DNA of 52,312 bases. Origin: Rhodospirillales bacterium (GTDB taxonomy: Bacteria > Pseudomonadota > Alphaproteobacteria > BOG-932 > Roseiterribacteraceae). The stretch covers positions 1 through 52,312 of the forward strand of contig PLTD01000121.1 of the NCBI GenBank assembly GCA_003165335.1, written 5' to 3'. The notes beneath the pieces are model-generated. The model saw nothing but the letters and a program-made list of their open reading frames with translations. It ran no database searches and was not told the DNA's origin. Positions within the stretch are counted from its first letter, which is position 1. Each line of letters starts with the position of its first letter. A program made the translations under genes and the position numbers. Positions 8,377 through 16,593 of the stretch are shown piece by piece.

Positions 8377-9069
8377 ATGAGTAGCGTTTCAGCGGTATCA
8401 CAGTCCAGCAGTGCGGCGTCAGTTACGCCGGCCACGACCCAGATCGGAGCGTTGGCAGGTCAGACACAGGAGAATCAATTCCTGACCCTCCTGACGACGG
8501 AGCTACAAAATCAGGATCCGACACAGCCGACGGATCCGACACAATTCGTCACTCAGCTCGCCCAGTTCTCGACGGTTGAGCAATTGACCCAGAGCAACAC
8601 AACCTTGACCTCAATATCGAGCTCCCTCAACGGCATGGCCTTGGGACAGTATTCCGGATTGATCAATAATACAGTTACAGCGACACCATCGACCCTAACC
8701 GTACCAACTTCGGGATCGGTTTCGGTACCGCTGACCTACAACATCACGAACGCGGCCCTCACGAACCCCTATATTGCAGTAACAAACGCATCAGGAAATC
8801 TGGTTGCCTCCCTGCCCGTCAGCGGCACGACCGGTTCTGTTACGTTCGATGGCACCGATGGGCAAGGCAACACCTTACCGGCTGGTCAGTATAGCGTGGC
8901 GTTGGTAGGAACCCCCGCCGGCCAAACATCGGGATCGACAAGCTCCGCTGGAACTTTGACCACGACCGACGTGGTGGCCAGCGTTACGCAAGGCGCAACC
9001 GGCAGTTGGAATCTGCAACTGCAAAACGGACAGACCGTTGCCGCAAACGGCGTAACGTCAGCAAATTAA
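8377..9069 (+). CDS. flgD: Flagellar hook cap / hook assembly protein FlgD
   Basis: A 230-residue FlgD, the scaffold that caps the growing hook and is needed for FlgE polymerisation. The conserved N-terminal region is present: NQFLTLLTTELQNQDPTQP (about residues 33-51), then DPTQFVTQLAQFSTVEQ (52-68), which is the family hallmark. The C-terminal half is a Thr/Ser-rich beta domain with a DGTDGQGNTLPAGQYSV segment typical of the FlgD Ig-like domain. A GGAAGG ribosome site lies before the ATG. It is the last gene of the cheY-fliK-flgD group and faces the FliL paralogue gene across a strong hairpin. Confidence 0.93.
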   Translation: MSSVSAVSQSSSAASVTPATTQIGALAGQTQENQFLTLLTTELQNQDPTQPTDPTQFVTQLAQFSTVEQLTQSNTTLTSISSSLNGMALGQYSGLINNTVTATPSTLTVPTSGSVSVPLTYNITNAALTNPYIAVTNASGNLVASLPVSGTTGSVTFDGTDGQGNTLPAGQYSVALVGTPAGQTSGSTSSAGTLTTTDVVASVTQGATGSWNLQLQNGQTVAANGVTSAN

Positions 9070-9078
9070 GAGATGGTA

Positions 9079-9103
9079 GCCGGCGCGCGCTGAGCGCGCC
9101 GGC
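9079..9103. terminator. Bidirectional hairpin terminator between flgD and fliL paralogue
   Basis: A perfect 10-bp GC stem, GCCGGCGCGC (9079-9088) with GCGCGCCGGC (9094-9103), and a 5-base loop. It lies in the 43-base gap between converging genes. The following bases are AT-rich on the plus side but not a true T run, so termination is likely but not certain. Confidence 0.65.
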
Positions 9104-9112
9104 CCTATATAT

Positions 9113-9529
9113 TCAGCCGTAAAGCAGGCGGGTAATGAGCACATCGCGAATCCCGTCAGGATTTATTTTCTGAAGCGCATCCGCCAAAGAGGCCTTGAGG
9201 ATCACAGGATCCGTCTCGCCGGGGGTCAGCGAGCCGTGATCGGCCAGCGCCATCAAACGACGTGTTAGGGCTTCCTTCAGGCGCGGGACCACATCTTTTA
9301 TGGCATTGGCCATTTCGGGAGCCACTTCCAGGGTCACACCGACAACGATAAATCCGAATTGGGCATCTTTATCGTGGAGGTTCACCGTAAACTCACCCAG
9401 CACCACGAAAACCGGCTTGGGTGGACCGGGTGTCTCCTCTTCAGCACTCGCCGGTCCAGCGTACTGGCCGATTGGCAGCACTGAGATGGCGCAGAACAGG
9501 AGGAGCTGGCGGCGGCTGAATGGTGACAT
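9113..9529 (-). CDS. Secreted FliL-like paralogue
   Basis: A 138-residue protein with a cleavable-looking signal peptide (residues 1-29, ending SAEE). The mature part resembles the FliL periplasmic domain: LGEFTVNL near 46, a long amphipathic middle helix region, and the C-terminal RDVLITRLL, nearly the same as the RDVLITSLV end of the true FliL encoded at 27417. Canonical FliL is anchored by an N-terminal helix and supports stators. This copy seems to be released or Sec-exported instead. It is the last gene of the operon headed by motA, so a stator-related role is a reasonable inference. Thirty bases separate it from flgH. Confidence 0.7.
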   Translation of the reverse strand: MSPFSRRQLLLFCAISVLPIGQYAGPASAEEETPGPPKPVFVVLGEFTVNLHDKDAQFGFIVVGVTLEVAPEMANAIKDVVPRLKEALTRRLMALADHGSLTPGETDPVILKASLADALQKINPDGIRDVLITRLLYG

Positions 9530-9558
9530 GGCTTATATCCTTTAAATTTGCGTGAATC

Positions 9559-10299
9559 CTAGAAGGGTTGAAGGCGGCTCAGAAGATCCTGGCCCCAGGC
9601 CGGCCGCTGAATGGTCGATGAGACGCCCCGGCCGCCATATTCAATCCGCGCATCAGCAATTTTTTCCGATGGAATTGTATTGTCCGAGCGAACGTCTTCG
9701 GGTCTGACGATGCCGCGTAACTGCAGTTGCCGCATCTCGTTGTTTAGTTCGATCTCCTGGCTTCCCGCGATTTCAAAATTGCCGTTCGGCAACTTGGCGA
9801 CAACTGTCGCAGCGACGTTAACGACGATGCTCTCGGTGCGCTTGATGTCGCCTTGGCCGACACTGCTGCTCGCACCGGTCGTATTGATATTCGGGTCGAA
9901 TCCGGGGATCGCATGTCCTAAAAGCGTTGGCAGACCGAGAAAATTCGATATCGTCATATTGTTGGAATTCGTGCGCGCCAGGTTGGTCTGGTTGGCGAAC
10001 TCGGCCTGCTCTTGCAGATTGACTGCCACGGTCAGCAAATCGCCTACGGCGCGCGCGCGGGGATCTCGAAAAAACGTCTTGGACCCGGGACGCCACAACG
10101 CGCCGCGTGAAGCCGGAGGCAGCGGATCGACATTGGCGGCCACAATCGGCTGACTTGCACGAGATGTGACAGGAATATTATCGATACTGCCGGGAGCGCT
10201 CAAATTCGGTGGCTTTTGGAACGAATCCCAAGTGTCGCACCCGGCAAGAGGAAGCGTCCCTCCCAAAAGCCATAGAGTGACCAAGCCAATCCGTTTCAT
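9559..10299 (-). CDS. flgH: Flagellar L-ring lipoprotein FlgH
   Basis: A 246-residue FlgH, the outer-membrane L-ring subunit that surrounds the rod. The lipobox LPLAGC places the lipid-modified Cys at residue 21. Family segments include SLW-like GALWRPGSKTFFRDPRAR (65-82) followed by GDLLTVAVN, a glycine/serine-poor stretch naming the Asn-rich insertion near 105-120, and the C-terminal GRGVSSTIQRPAWGQDLLSRLQPF-type end. The start ATG overlaps the flgA stop by 4 bases (ATGA), implying translational coupling. It works with FlgI (P-ring), which here is encoded in a different operon. Confidence 0.93.
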   Translation of the reverse strand: MKRIGLVTLWLLGGTLPLAGCDTWDSFQKPPNLSAPGSIDNIPVTSRASQPIVAANVDPLPPASRGALWRPGSKTFFRDPRARAVGDLLTVAVNLQEQAEFANQTNLARTNSNNMTISNFLGLPTLLGHAIPGFDPNINTTGASSSVGQGDIKRTESIVVNVAATVVAKLPNGNFEIAGSQEIELNNEMRQLQLRGIVRPEDVRSDNTIPSEKIADARIEYGGRGVSSTIQRPAWGQDLLSRLQPF

Positions 10300-10748
10300 G
10301 GCTCACTCCTGACTTCGACAGTCCCGTCGGCAGTGACGGTGCCGCGGACCATTCTGGACGTCGTTGGATTGAGGACGCGGATCTGATCGCCGACTGCACC
10401 TGGATCCATCGCGTTGCCCTGCATGATCAAAATCAGCGAGCCGGATTCCCAATGGACCTCGACAGGCATATTCACCTTCACCAGCGTGGGTGATCCGACG
10501 TCGCGAGATCCGATGGAATGGCCGAGATATATCCGGCGCTTTACCTCAAGACCGGCCAGCTGACGGGTTGGCGGCAGCGCATCGGGTACCGGCCGGTCCA
10601 TGGGCTGAGCATCCATATCGCCACTCTGCAAAATGTCTCCCGGCATCAGGTTATGGGTCGCGACCCAAGCATCCTCCGCCACCGCCCGGGGACCGACTAA
10701 ACAGACAAAGAGAGATCCAATGGCCGCATTTCGCATCATTATAAACAT
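10296..10748 (-). CDS. flgA: P-ring assembly chaperone FlgA (short form)
   Basis: A 150-residue exported protein with a signal peptide (about 1-24) and a SAF-type domain: an N-terminal VPGDIL-like LMPGDILQSGDM segment (33-44), then a beta-rich C-terminal half with VGDQIRVLNPTTSRMVRGTV (120-139), which is the FlgA signature. FlgA escorts FlgI in the periplasm during P-ring assembly. Many FlgA proteins are over 200 residues; this is the compact alphaproteobacterial form lacking the N-terminal domain. ATGs at 10739 and 10736 are alternative starts. The gene sits 3 bases after flgG and overlaps flgH. Confidence 0.85.
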   Translation of the reverse strand: MFIMMRNAAIGSLFVCLVGPRAVAEDAWVATHNLMPGDILQSGDMDAQPMDRPVPDALPPTRQLAGLEVKRRIYLGHSIGSRDVGSPTLVKVNMPVEVHWESGSLILIMQGNAMDPGAVGDQIRVLNPTTSRMVRGTVTADGTVEVRSEP

Positions 10749-10751
10749 GGT

Positions 10752-11537
10752 TCAACGCACCTGATTTGTTGTCTGCAGCATCTCATCGGCGGCCTGAATG
10801 ACCTTGCTGTTGAGCTCGTAGGCCCGTTGTGCCTGAATCAGTGACGTCATTTCCGTGACGACATTCACATTCGATGACTCAAGATAGCCTTGCTGGATCG
10901 CACCAAACCCGGGGTCATTCGGTAGACCACGGACCGCGTCGCCCGAGGCATCGGTCTTCTCAAAATTATTTCCACCCAGGGCCGAAAGTCCTGCCTCGTT
11001 GGAGAACTGATAAAGCTGAAGCTGGCCTACAGTATTCTGCTTGCCGCTCGGCAGTGTTTCGATCACTTGCCCTGCTGGGTTGATCGTTACTGACGTCGCT
11101 GTCGGGTCCACGGTGATCGATGGTTCGACCGGGTATCCTTCGCTGGTGACGATCTGACCTGTCGAGGAATAATTGAAACTCCCGTCACGCGTATAGGCGA
11201 TATCGCCGCTCGGCATCTGTATTCCGAAGTAGCCCCGCCCGTTGATTGCCACATTCAAAGGGTTATCGGTTTCTGTGAGGCTCCCTTGCGTCAGAACCCG
11301 GGTAATGCCCGAGGATCGGACACCGAGGCCGACCTGAGAACCTGTCGGCAGGGTGGTGCCCTGCTCGGACGACGCTGTGCCGACACGAGACGAGGATTGG
11401 TACAAAAGATCCTGAAACTCCGCGATACTTCGCTTGAATCCCGTCGTGCTGACATTGGCGATATTGTTCGAGATGACCTCAACATTGGTCTGTTGGGCCT
11501 GCATGCCTGTGGCGGCTATACTCAGTGCGCGCATCAT
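10752..11537 (-). CDS. flgG: Distal rod protein FlgG
   Basis: A 261-residue FlgG that polymerises into the distal rod. The N-terminal rod signature is MRALSIAATGM then NVEVISNNIANVSTTGFKR (18-36). A central YTRDGSF motif lies near residue 110, and the C-terminal coiled-coil segment contains SNVNVVTEMTSLIQAQRAYE (about 222-241), diagnostic for FlgG rather than FlgF. Two ATGs in tandem start the gene. It lies 31 bases after flgF and 3 bases before flgA, inside the motA-headed operon. Confidence 0.95.
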   Translation of the reverse strand: MMRALSIAATGMQAQQTNVEVISNNIANVSTTGFKRSIAEFQDLLYQSSSRVGTASSEQGTTLPTGSQVGLGVRSSGITRVLTQGSLTETDNPLNVAINGRGYFGIQMPSGDIAYTRDGSFNYSSTGQIVTSEGYPVEPSITVDPTATSVTINPAGQVIETLPSGKQNTVGQLQLYQFSNEAGLSALGGNNFEKTDASGDAVRGLPNDPGFGAIQQGYLESSNVNVVTEMTSLIQAQRAYELNSKVIQAADEMLQTTNQVR

Positions 11538-11568
11538 GAGCGTTCTGCTCCTCTAAACATGGTTAAAT

Positions 11569-12318
11569 TCAAGCCGACTGACCGAGAGTCTGGATCATTT
11601 TCTGTTGTCGGTCGTTGTCATCACTCATCAATGTCTGAAGCCGATCGTAGGCACGGCTGAGTTCGGTCAGATTGGCTATCTCGCTCACCGGCTGGACCGT
11701 CGACCCCTCAAGTCCGCCCTGCACGATACTGGATCCACGGTCGCTGCCGTCTACTGGCTGCATTGCACCCGCCGGAGCCGAAAGCAGGGACCCGCCGGCT
11801 TTGCGCAGCGCCAGCTGGTCGGTGGTACGAAACATACCGATCTGACCCACTTGCTGCGACACGCCGTTCACTTTGACTGTGATGTCGCCGTCCGCCAAGA
11901 TTTGCGGCTGATCGGCATTCGGTGGCACCTGAATGGGCTGACTGTCCGGTCCCAACACCGGTAAGCCGCTCGAACTGAGCAGCGTGCCGTCCTGCCCGAG
12001 ATGCAGCTGGCCATCACGCGTGTAGAGCGTTTCGCTACCGGACGAGACCGCCAGATAGCCATCACCTTTGATCGCGACGTCCCAGGAATTTCCGGTCAGC
12101 GAAATCTCGCCGTCCTTGCGATCGATATAAGTCGCACGATCTTGAACGAACGACACCGCCCCCCCCGGAACCGCCAGTTTTTCAACATAGCTCTGAAACA
12201 GCTGGTGATCCGGCTTGTAGCCCGTGGTGTTGGCGTTCGCGACGTTGTTGGCAACGACATCCAATTGCTTCTGCAGCACTACTTGAGCCGACAATGCTAC
12301 GAACCCGGGGCCTTCCAT
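11569..12318 (-). CDS. flgF: Proximal rod protein FlgF
   Basis: A 249-residue rod protein with the flg_bb_rod signature LDVVANNVANANTTGYK (20-36). It shares the flagellar central motif LYTRDGQLHL (near 98-107) and the C-terminal EIANLTELSRAYDRLQTLMS segment seen in FlgF. FlgF forms part of the proximal rod together with FlgB, FlgC and FlgE-like relatives. The gene begins 3 bases after the large repeat protein gene and precedes flgG, the usual flgF-flgG order. Confidence 0.92.
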   Translation of the reverse strand: MEGPGFVALSAQVVLQKQLDVVANNVANANTTGYKPDHQLFQSYVEKLAVPGGAVSFVQDRATYIDRKDGEISLTGNSWDVAIKGDGYLAVSSGSETLYTRDGQLHLGQDGTLLSSSGLPVLGPDSQPIQVPPNADQPQILADGDITVKVNGVSQQVGQIGMFRTTDQLALRKAGGSLLSAPAGAMQPVDGSDRGSSIVQGGLEGSTVQPVSEIANLTELSRAYDRLQTLMSDDNDRQQKMIQTLGQSA

Positions 12319-12321
12319 CGA

Positions 12322-14610
12322 TCAGCCTCCGTTTGCCGTTGGTAACCGACCGGCAGGTGGTAACAGCGCTTCAATTTGGCTTGCTCGGCGAAGAGAATCG
12401 CGGATTGCGGGCACCGGTGGCAGCGGGGTGCTCGCCTGCTCGGGAAGCGCGCCGAGGACATGCCCGGCAAGGCCCGAGAATCCTGCCAAATCCTGGGCGG
12501 GTTGTTTGCCGCAAAGGGCTAGCGCTAAGGCATACCGGTCGGCGGCTTCAGCATGGACATCTTTTTCCAGCGAAGCGTTGCGCAGCACATCTGCATAAGC
12601 GTCCGCTGCGCCGGGCCACTCCTTCGCCTCATAAAGCAACGAGGCGCGCCATAATTCCACCGAAAGGTCCGTGATTCCGTCGAGCTGGTGGGCGGCCTCG
12701 ACCGTCTTCCCAAGCCGAACCAGGGCCTCTGCCGCGACATGGCGCGTCCCATCGTCGGTCGCGATGTTCTTCAGCAGCGATAGAGCCACCTCAGCATCGC
12801 CTGCACGGGCCTCGGCCGTAGCATGTAGCAACGCAGCGCGTGCCGATTGATCGGTTACCTGGCGCATAACATCCAAGGCTGCCTCGGGCATCATCTGATC
12901 CAGCATGAGCCGGGCAGCGCCCAGGCGGATATCATCGCCTTTTTCGCCCGGCGTCGCATAACCGCTATAACGCCAATATATCAGCAGACGCTGCTCTGGA
13001 GCCGGTAGACCGGGAGCGTCCTTATCGACAAAAATCCGACGCAGAACCCGTGCGGCCAAAGTCGCCCCATGGCTGTCAGTCTGCTGCAGGGTGCTTCCCA
13101 CGGAACTGTCGTTGGCGACGCGCAGGGCGCCAACGTAATCGCCATGACGCAAGCGATCCTCCGAGAGCGCAGACGCAGCGCTTTGACCGAACGTGGTATC
13201 CCGGTATACGCGCGCTGCATCGGCAAGAATCGATTCGGCTTGTCGCCCTTGGTCGTCTTCCTGCGCAGACCGCAATTCCGCCAAACGCACCTGAGCCTTC
13301 AGGCCGGTAATCCCTATGTCGCGGGCAGCGCGCTCAAGAAAACTGGCCTCGTCAACGGGATCTTTCCTGGCGCGGGCGATCCGAGCCTGGAGCATGTAGC
13401 GGCCGGACGCATCGACCGGACCACCTATATCCGAATTTCTTACGGCTCCGGCCATGGCGTGCAATACGGACAAATCGTCGGGTGCAACCTCAGCGATCCG
13501 CAGGGAAAACAGGGTTGAAAGCGGCTCGGGTATGAATTGAAGGGCATATCCGGCTGCCTCGCTATCTCGACGAATTGCCTCCTGGTCACCTGCAGCCGCC
13601 GCAGATAAAGCGCGCCACAGCGGAATATCGGCGCGATCGCAGTCCGCGGAATTACTGAGCAGAACAGACGTCGATTCGATCGGCTGCGCCTTGAGCAATC
13701 GAGCGAGATCCGCGTCACGCGACAGGCGTCGCTGGTCTTCGGCCGAAACCCCATCAGGCTTGACTTCCTGGGCTATGACCAGGGCTTCGGCACCCAGACC
13801 GTTACTGAGATAAAATTCCGCCAGCGCGGCCATCGCTGACGCAGACTCCTCGGATTGCGCAGCCAGAGCTCTGAGAGATTGGAGTCTTTGGGGAAACGGC
13901 CCGTCCCCTTTCCAGCCTTCCATTGAAAACTCGGGCGGACAGGCCGGCCGGGACTGAGCCACGGCAGGCGGAGCAGCAATACCTGCCGGAGAGACAGATT
14001 GCGGTAGTACCTTGGCGACTTTCCCCTTCGGGGTGGTCGGTGCTTGTTTTGCATCGAGCATAGTGATTTTCCGAATCAGCAATTCACGCATGCTGCTCAG
14101 ATCTGGCGACGCTTTTGCAGCGGCTGCAGACGCCGCTGTCGGGACGGACGGGACGGACGGAACAACCGGGGTAGCCGCAGAAGCCGCAGAAGCCGGCGAC
14201 TTGTCGATCAGATCTAACCGGACACTGTGGGGCAGGCGTTTTTGATGAATCGCGCAATTGGCTGCGAGATGAACGATTGCGATGCTGGCATCGCCTTCCA
14301 TGCGCAACTCGATGCCGGTGACCTCACGTAGTTTTGGAAGATTTGCGAATTGGTAGGCTGCCTTGCCATGCGCTCGCACTTCAATCCCACCATTGGTCTC
14401 CTTGAAGACTAGGTCGGGCACGTTTTCTGTCAGGAAATTCAGGCGCGCGCCGTTCGCATTTTGCACGCCCGTCACGGGAACGGCTGTCGGTTGGGCAGAG
14501 GCCGCGGGGTATCTTGTCGCCGATCCCTCGGACGCTGCACTGTGCGCAATCGGAGCAAGCCCAGCCGCCAGTGGGATCGCAGATAATACCCAGAATGCAT
14601 TATTTCGCAT
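12322..14610 (-). CDS. Large secreted helical-repeat protein, possible stator-associated factor
   Basis: A 762-residue protein starting with a signal peptide (about 1-25). Residues about 48-135 form a beta-rich domain with an AMIN-like look. They are followed by an Ala/Pro/Ser/Val linker (140-215) and then about 500 residues of Ala-rich paired helices typical of TPR-like repeats, with repeated motifs such as AALAEFYLSNG and ADAYADVLRNA. I do not recognise a named family. It lies only 2 bases after motA and 3 bases before flgF, so it is made with a stator subunit. In rhizobia the periplasmic MotC and its chaperone MotE assist the stator, and a MotE-like protein is encoded at 28992. A MotC-like role is therefore an inference from context, not homology. 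Confidence 0.6.
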   Translation of the reverse strand: MRNNAFWVLSAIPLAAGLAPIAHSAASEGSATRYPAASAQPTAVPVTGVQNANGARLNFLTENVPDLVFKETNGGIEVRAHGKAAYQFANLPKLREVTGIELRMEGDASIAIVHLAANCAIHQKRLPHSVRLDLIDKSPASAASAATPVVPSVPSVPTAASAAAAKASPDLSSMRELLIRKITMLDAKQAPTTPKGKVAKVLPQSVSPAGIAAPPAVAQSRPACPPEFSMEGWKGDGPFPQRLQSLRALAAQSEESASAMAALAEFYLSNGLGAEALVIAQEVKPDGVSAEDQRRLSRDADLARLLKAQPIESTSVLLSNSADCDRADIPLWRALSAAAAGDQEAIRRDSEAAGYALQFIPEPLSTLFSLRIAEVAPDDLSVLHAMAGAVRNSDIGGPVDASGRYMLQARIARARKDPVDEASFLERAARDIGITGLKAQVRLAELRSAQEDDQGRQAESILADAARVYRDTTFGQSAASALSEDRLRHGDYVGALRVANDSSVGSTLQQTDSHGATLAARVLRRIFVDKDAPGLPAPEQRLLIYWRYSGYATPGEKGDDIRLGAARLMLDQMMPEAALDVMRQVTDQSARAALLHATAEARAGDAEVALSLLKNIATDDGTRHVAAEALVRLGKTVEAAHQLDGITDLSVELWRASLLYEAKEWPGAADAYADVLRNASLEKDVHAEAADRYALALALCGKQPAQDLAGFSGLAGHVLGALPEQASTPLPPVPAIRDSLRRASQIEALLPPAGRLPTANGG

Positions 14611-14612
14611 TC

Positions 14613-15497
14613 CTAGTCCGCCTTTGTGCGAACGGATTTGCCGGTTTCGGCAACCACTTCGTCGAGCTCGGCGAAACTTGGCTGAAAACGGGTCGGAACC
14701 GACCGACGGCCGACTTCAACCGCGAGTTGTGGGCCAAGCCCTTCAAGATGGGCCATGATCACCTGTCTGACCATACCCAGCATCAGCCCCTCCTCTTCGA
14801 TAACGCCCTTTATGCGGCCTGCTATCGGACCGATGATGCCATAGGCGAGCAAGACGCCGAGGAACGTTCCGACAAGGGCGGATCCGATCATGGCACCAAG
14901 AACTTCTGGCGCTTCGCTGATTGCTCCCATTGCTTTGATGACACCCAAGACAGCGGCCACAATCCCTAGAGCGGGTAGCGCATCCGCGACGGTCGCTAAC
15001 GCCTTTGCGGCCAGCAACTCCTCGTGGTGGTGCTTCTCGATTTCGGTTTCCATCATTTCACCGACTTTGTGCGGATCGGTGAAGTTCATGGTGATGCTCC
15101 GAAAAACGTCAGTTATGAACCCTACGAGGTGATGATCGGCGCAGATGCGCGGGTAACCGGAGAACACGACTGATGTTTCGGGGTTCTCAATGTGCTTTTC
15201 GAGAGCCATGTTGCCCTCCTGCCGGGCAATTCGAGCCAGGAGAAACAGCAGGCAAAGCGCGTCGATATAGTCGGCCTTTCGCCACCCCGGACCGGATATC
15301 ACCTTCTTGAATTTGCCGATCAGCTTAGTGACCGTCGCGAATTCATTACTGATCAGCATGGTCATCACACCGGAGCCGAGGATGATGAGCAACTCTGGCC
15401 CCAGGGCGTGCATAATTGCACCGAACTTACCGCCCTCAAGCATGTAGCCGGCGCCGATCGCCCCAAATACGCCAATCAAGCCGATAACTTGTAACAT
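14613..15497 (-). CDS. motA: Flagellar stator protein MotA
   Basis: A 294-residue MotA with four membrane helices: two near the N-terminus (about 1-20 and 34-52) and two late (about 180-200 and 210-232), flanking a large cytoplasmic domain. The cytoplasmic loop has the usual charged torque-generating region (RIARQEGNMALEKHIENP near 70-87). MotA with MotB forms the proton- or sodium-driven stator. Starts at 15545 (TTG) and 15533 (ATG) would add 12-16 residues; I chose 15497 because MLQVIGLIGV matches the family N-terminus, though no clear ribosome site supports any choice. It heads the operon running to the FliL paralogue. motB is about 6 kb away in another operon. Confidence 0.9.
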   Translation of the reverse strand: MLQVIGLIGVFGAIGAGYMLEGGKFGAIMHALGPELLIILGSGVMTMLISNEFATVTKLIGKFKKVISGPGWRKADYIDALCLLFLLARIARQEGNMALEKHIENPETSVVFSGYPRICADHHLVGFITDVFRSITMNFTDPHKVGEMMETEIEKHHHEELLAAKALATVADALPALGIVAAVLGVIKAMGAISEAPEVLGAMIGSALVGTFLGVLLAYGIIGPIAGRIKGVIEEEGLMLGMVRQVIMAHLEGLGPQLAVEVGRRSVPTRFQPSFAELDEVVAETGKSVRTKAD

Positions 15498-15554
15498 TTT
15501 ATGCCGCACATGTTCTAGCACAGACCACCGCATTTCGCGGATCAAGTTTTCGTA

Positions 15555-15564
15555 GCATTTCGCA
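15555..15564 (-). promoter_or_regulatory. Recurrent ATTTCGCA element upstream of motA
   Basis: GCATTTCGCA on the plus strand (TGCGAAATGC reading toward motA) lies in the motA / transglycosylase divergent region. The same core occurs before motB, flgB, fliI and at flgA. Function unknown; a regulator site is inferred from recurrence. Confidence 0.3.
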
Positions 15565-15615
15565 GATAATTCGGCTAGTAGTATTTTTGCATGAAATCGA
15601 GAAAGGAGAATCCTT

Positions 15616-16527
15616 TTGCTCGGCTTATCTCCAGCGACACTGAATCCAGCAGCATCTCAACGCAATGCGATAGAACCCGCGGTCACTAGTGCTATTCGCA
15701 AGGCGAGCCTGGAGAGCGGCAGCCCGTTCGAGCTTATGATGGCCTCCGCCCAACTGGAAAGCGGCTTTCGCCCCGGGGCCAAGGCAAGCTCTTCGTCTGC
15801 AGCCGGTCTCTTCCAGTTCACCGAGCAAACCTGGCTCGATACCGTGCGCCGCCATGGCGCGGAGCATGGAATGGCGAGCGAAGCGGCGGCCATCGTCGAT
15901 AAGAGTGGTCGGCTCACGACGGCCGACCCCGCCATCCGCAAGCGAATATTGAGTCTGCGGAGCGACTTGTCGGTCGCTTCAGCTATGGCCGGCGACCATT
16001 TACGCGACCTTTCCAAAAAGCTGAGTGCCGGACTAGGGCGCGTTGCCACCGCCGGAGAGGTCTATCTCGGACATTTCCTGGGCGAGCATGGCGCAAAACA
16101 GATCATCACTTCGGGCAAGAACCAAATAGCGGCAAATGTGCTCCCTGAAGCGGCGCGCGCGAACAGCACATTATTCTATGCGCCGGACGGCACGCCGTAC
16201 ACGGCTGGCCAGTTTCTCCAGCATATCCAAAAGCGACTGAGCCAGGCCTTTGCCAATACCGGCGCGACAGCAGGCGGATCCACGAGCCCAGCCGGCTCAA
16301 ACCAGATCGCAAATCAAGCCACTGCACCAAAAGGCGGCCTATCGGGGCAAGCCACCGGTATACCGCAACGGATCCAAAGTGCTTCGGAAAGGCTGGTTAT
16401 GGCTGCCCTAGTCGAGCCCCTTACCCAATCGGATCAACTGAACATCAATTCGAAATCGCGGCTCGCAAAACTCGAATCGGATTTGCCCGCCGCGACACTG
16501 ACAGCCTTGCAGATGTCGCCGACGTAA
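15616..16527 (+). CDS. Lytic transglycosylase (probable muramidase half of FlgJ)
   Basis: A 303-residue SLT-fold lytic transglycosylase. The catalytic Glu lies in QLESGFRPGAKA (about residues 46-57), followed by GLFQFTEQTW (65-74), a standard Slt motif. The C-terminal third is low complexity. Such enzymes cut peptidoglycan so the rod can pass. The start codon is TTG, backed by a strong AAAGGAG 7 bases upstream. No signal peptide is visible, which fits export by the flagellar system or fusion-type FlgJ logic. In enterobacteria this activity is the C-terminal half of FlgJ; here the rod-capping half is encoded separately at 40179-40520. It is a lone plus-strand gene between the motA and motB operons. 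Confidence 0.82.
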   Translation: MLGLSPATLNPAASQRNAIEPAVTSAIRKASLESGSPFELMMASAQLESGFRPGAKASSSSAAGLFQFTEQTWLDTVRRHGAEHGMASEAAAIVDKSGRLTTADPAIRKRILSLRSDLSVASAMAGDHLRDLSKKLSAGLGRVATAGEVYLGHFLGEHGAKQIITSGKNQIAANVLPEAARANSTLFYAPDGTPYTAGQFLQHIQKRLSQAFANTGATAGGSTSPAGSNQIANQATAPKGGLSGQATGIPQRIQSASERLVMAALVEPLTQSDQLNINSKSRLAKLESDLPAATLTALQMSPT

Positions 16528-16593
16528 GTGCAATCGAACGTCGAGGCGCCAAGTTTGAGATAGACCGTTCCCGCGCTGTTTATCCAGGCCCGA

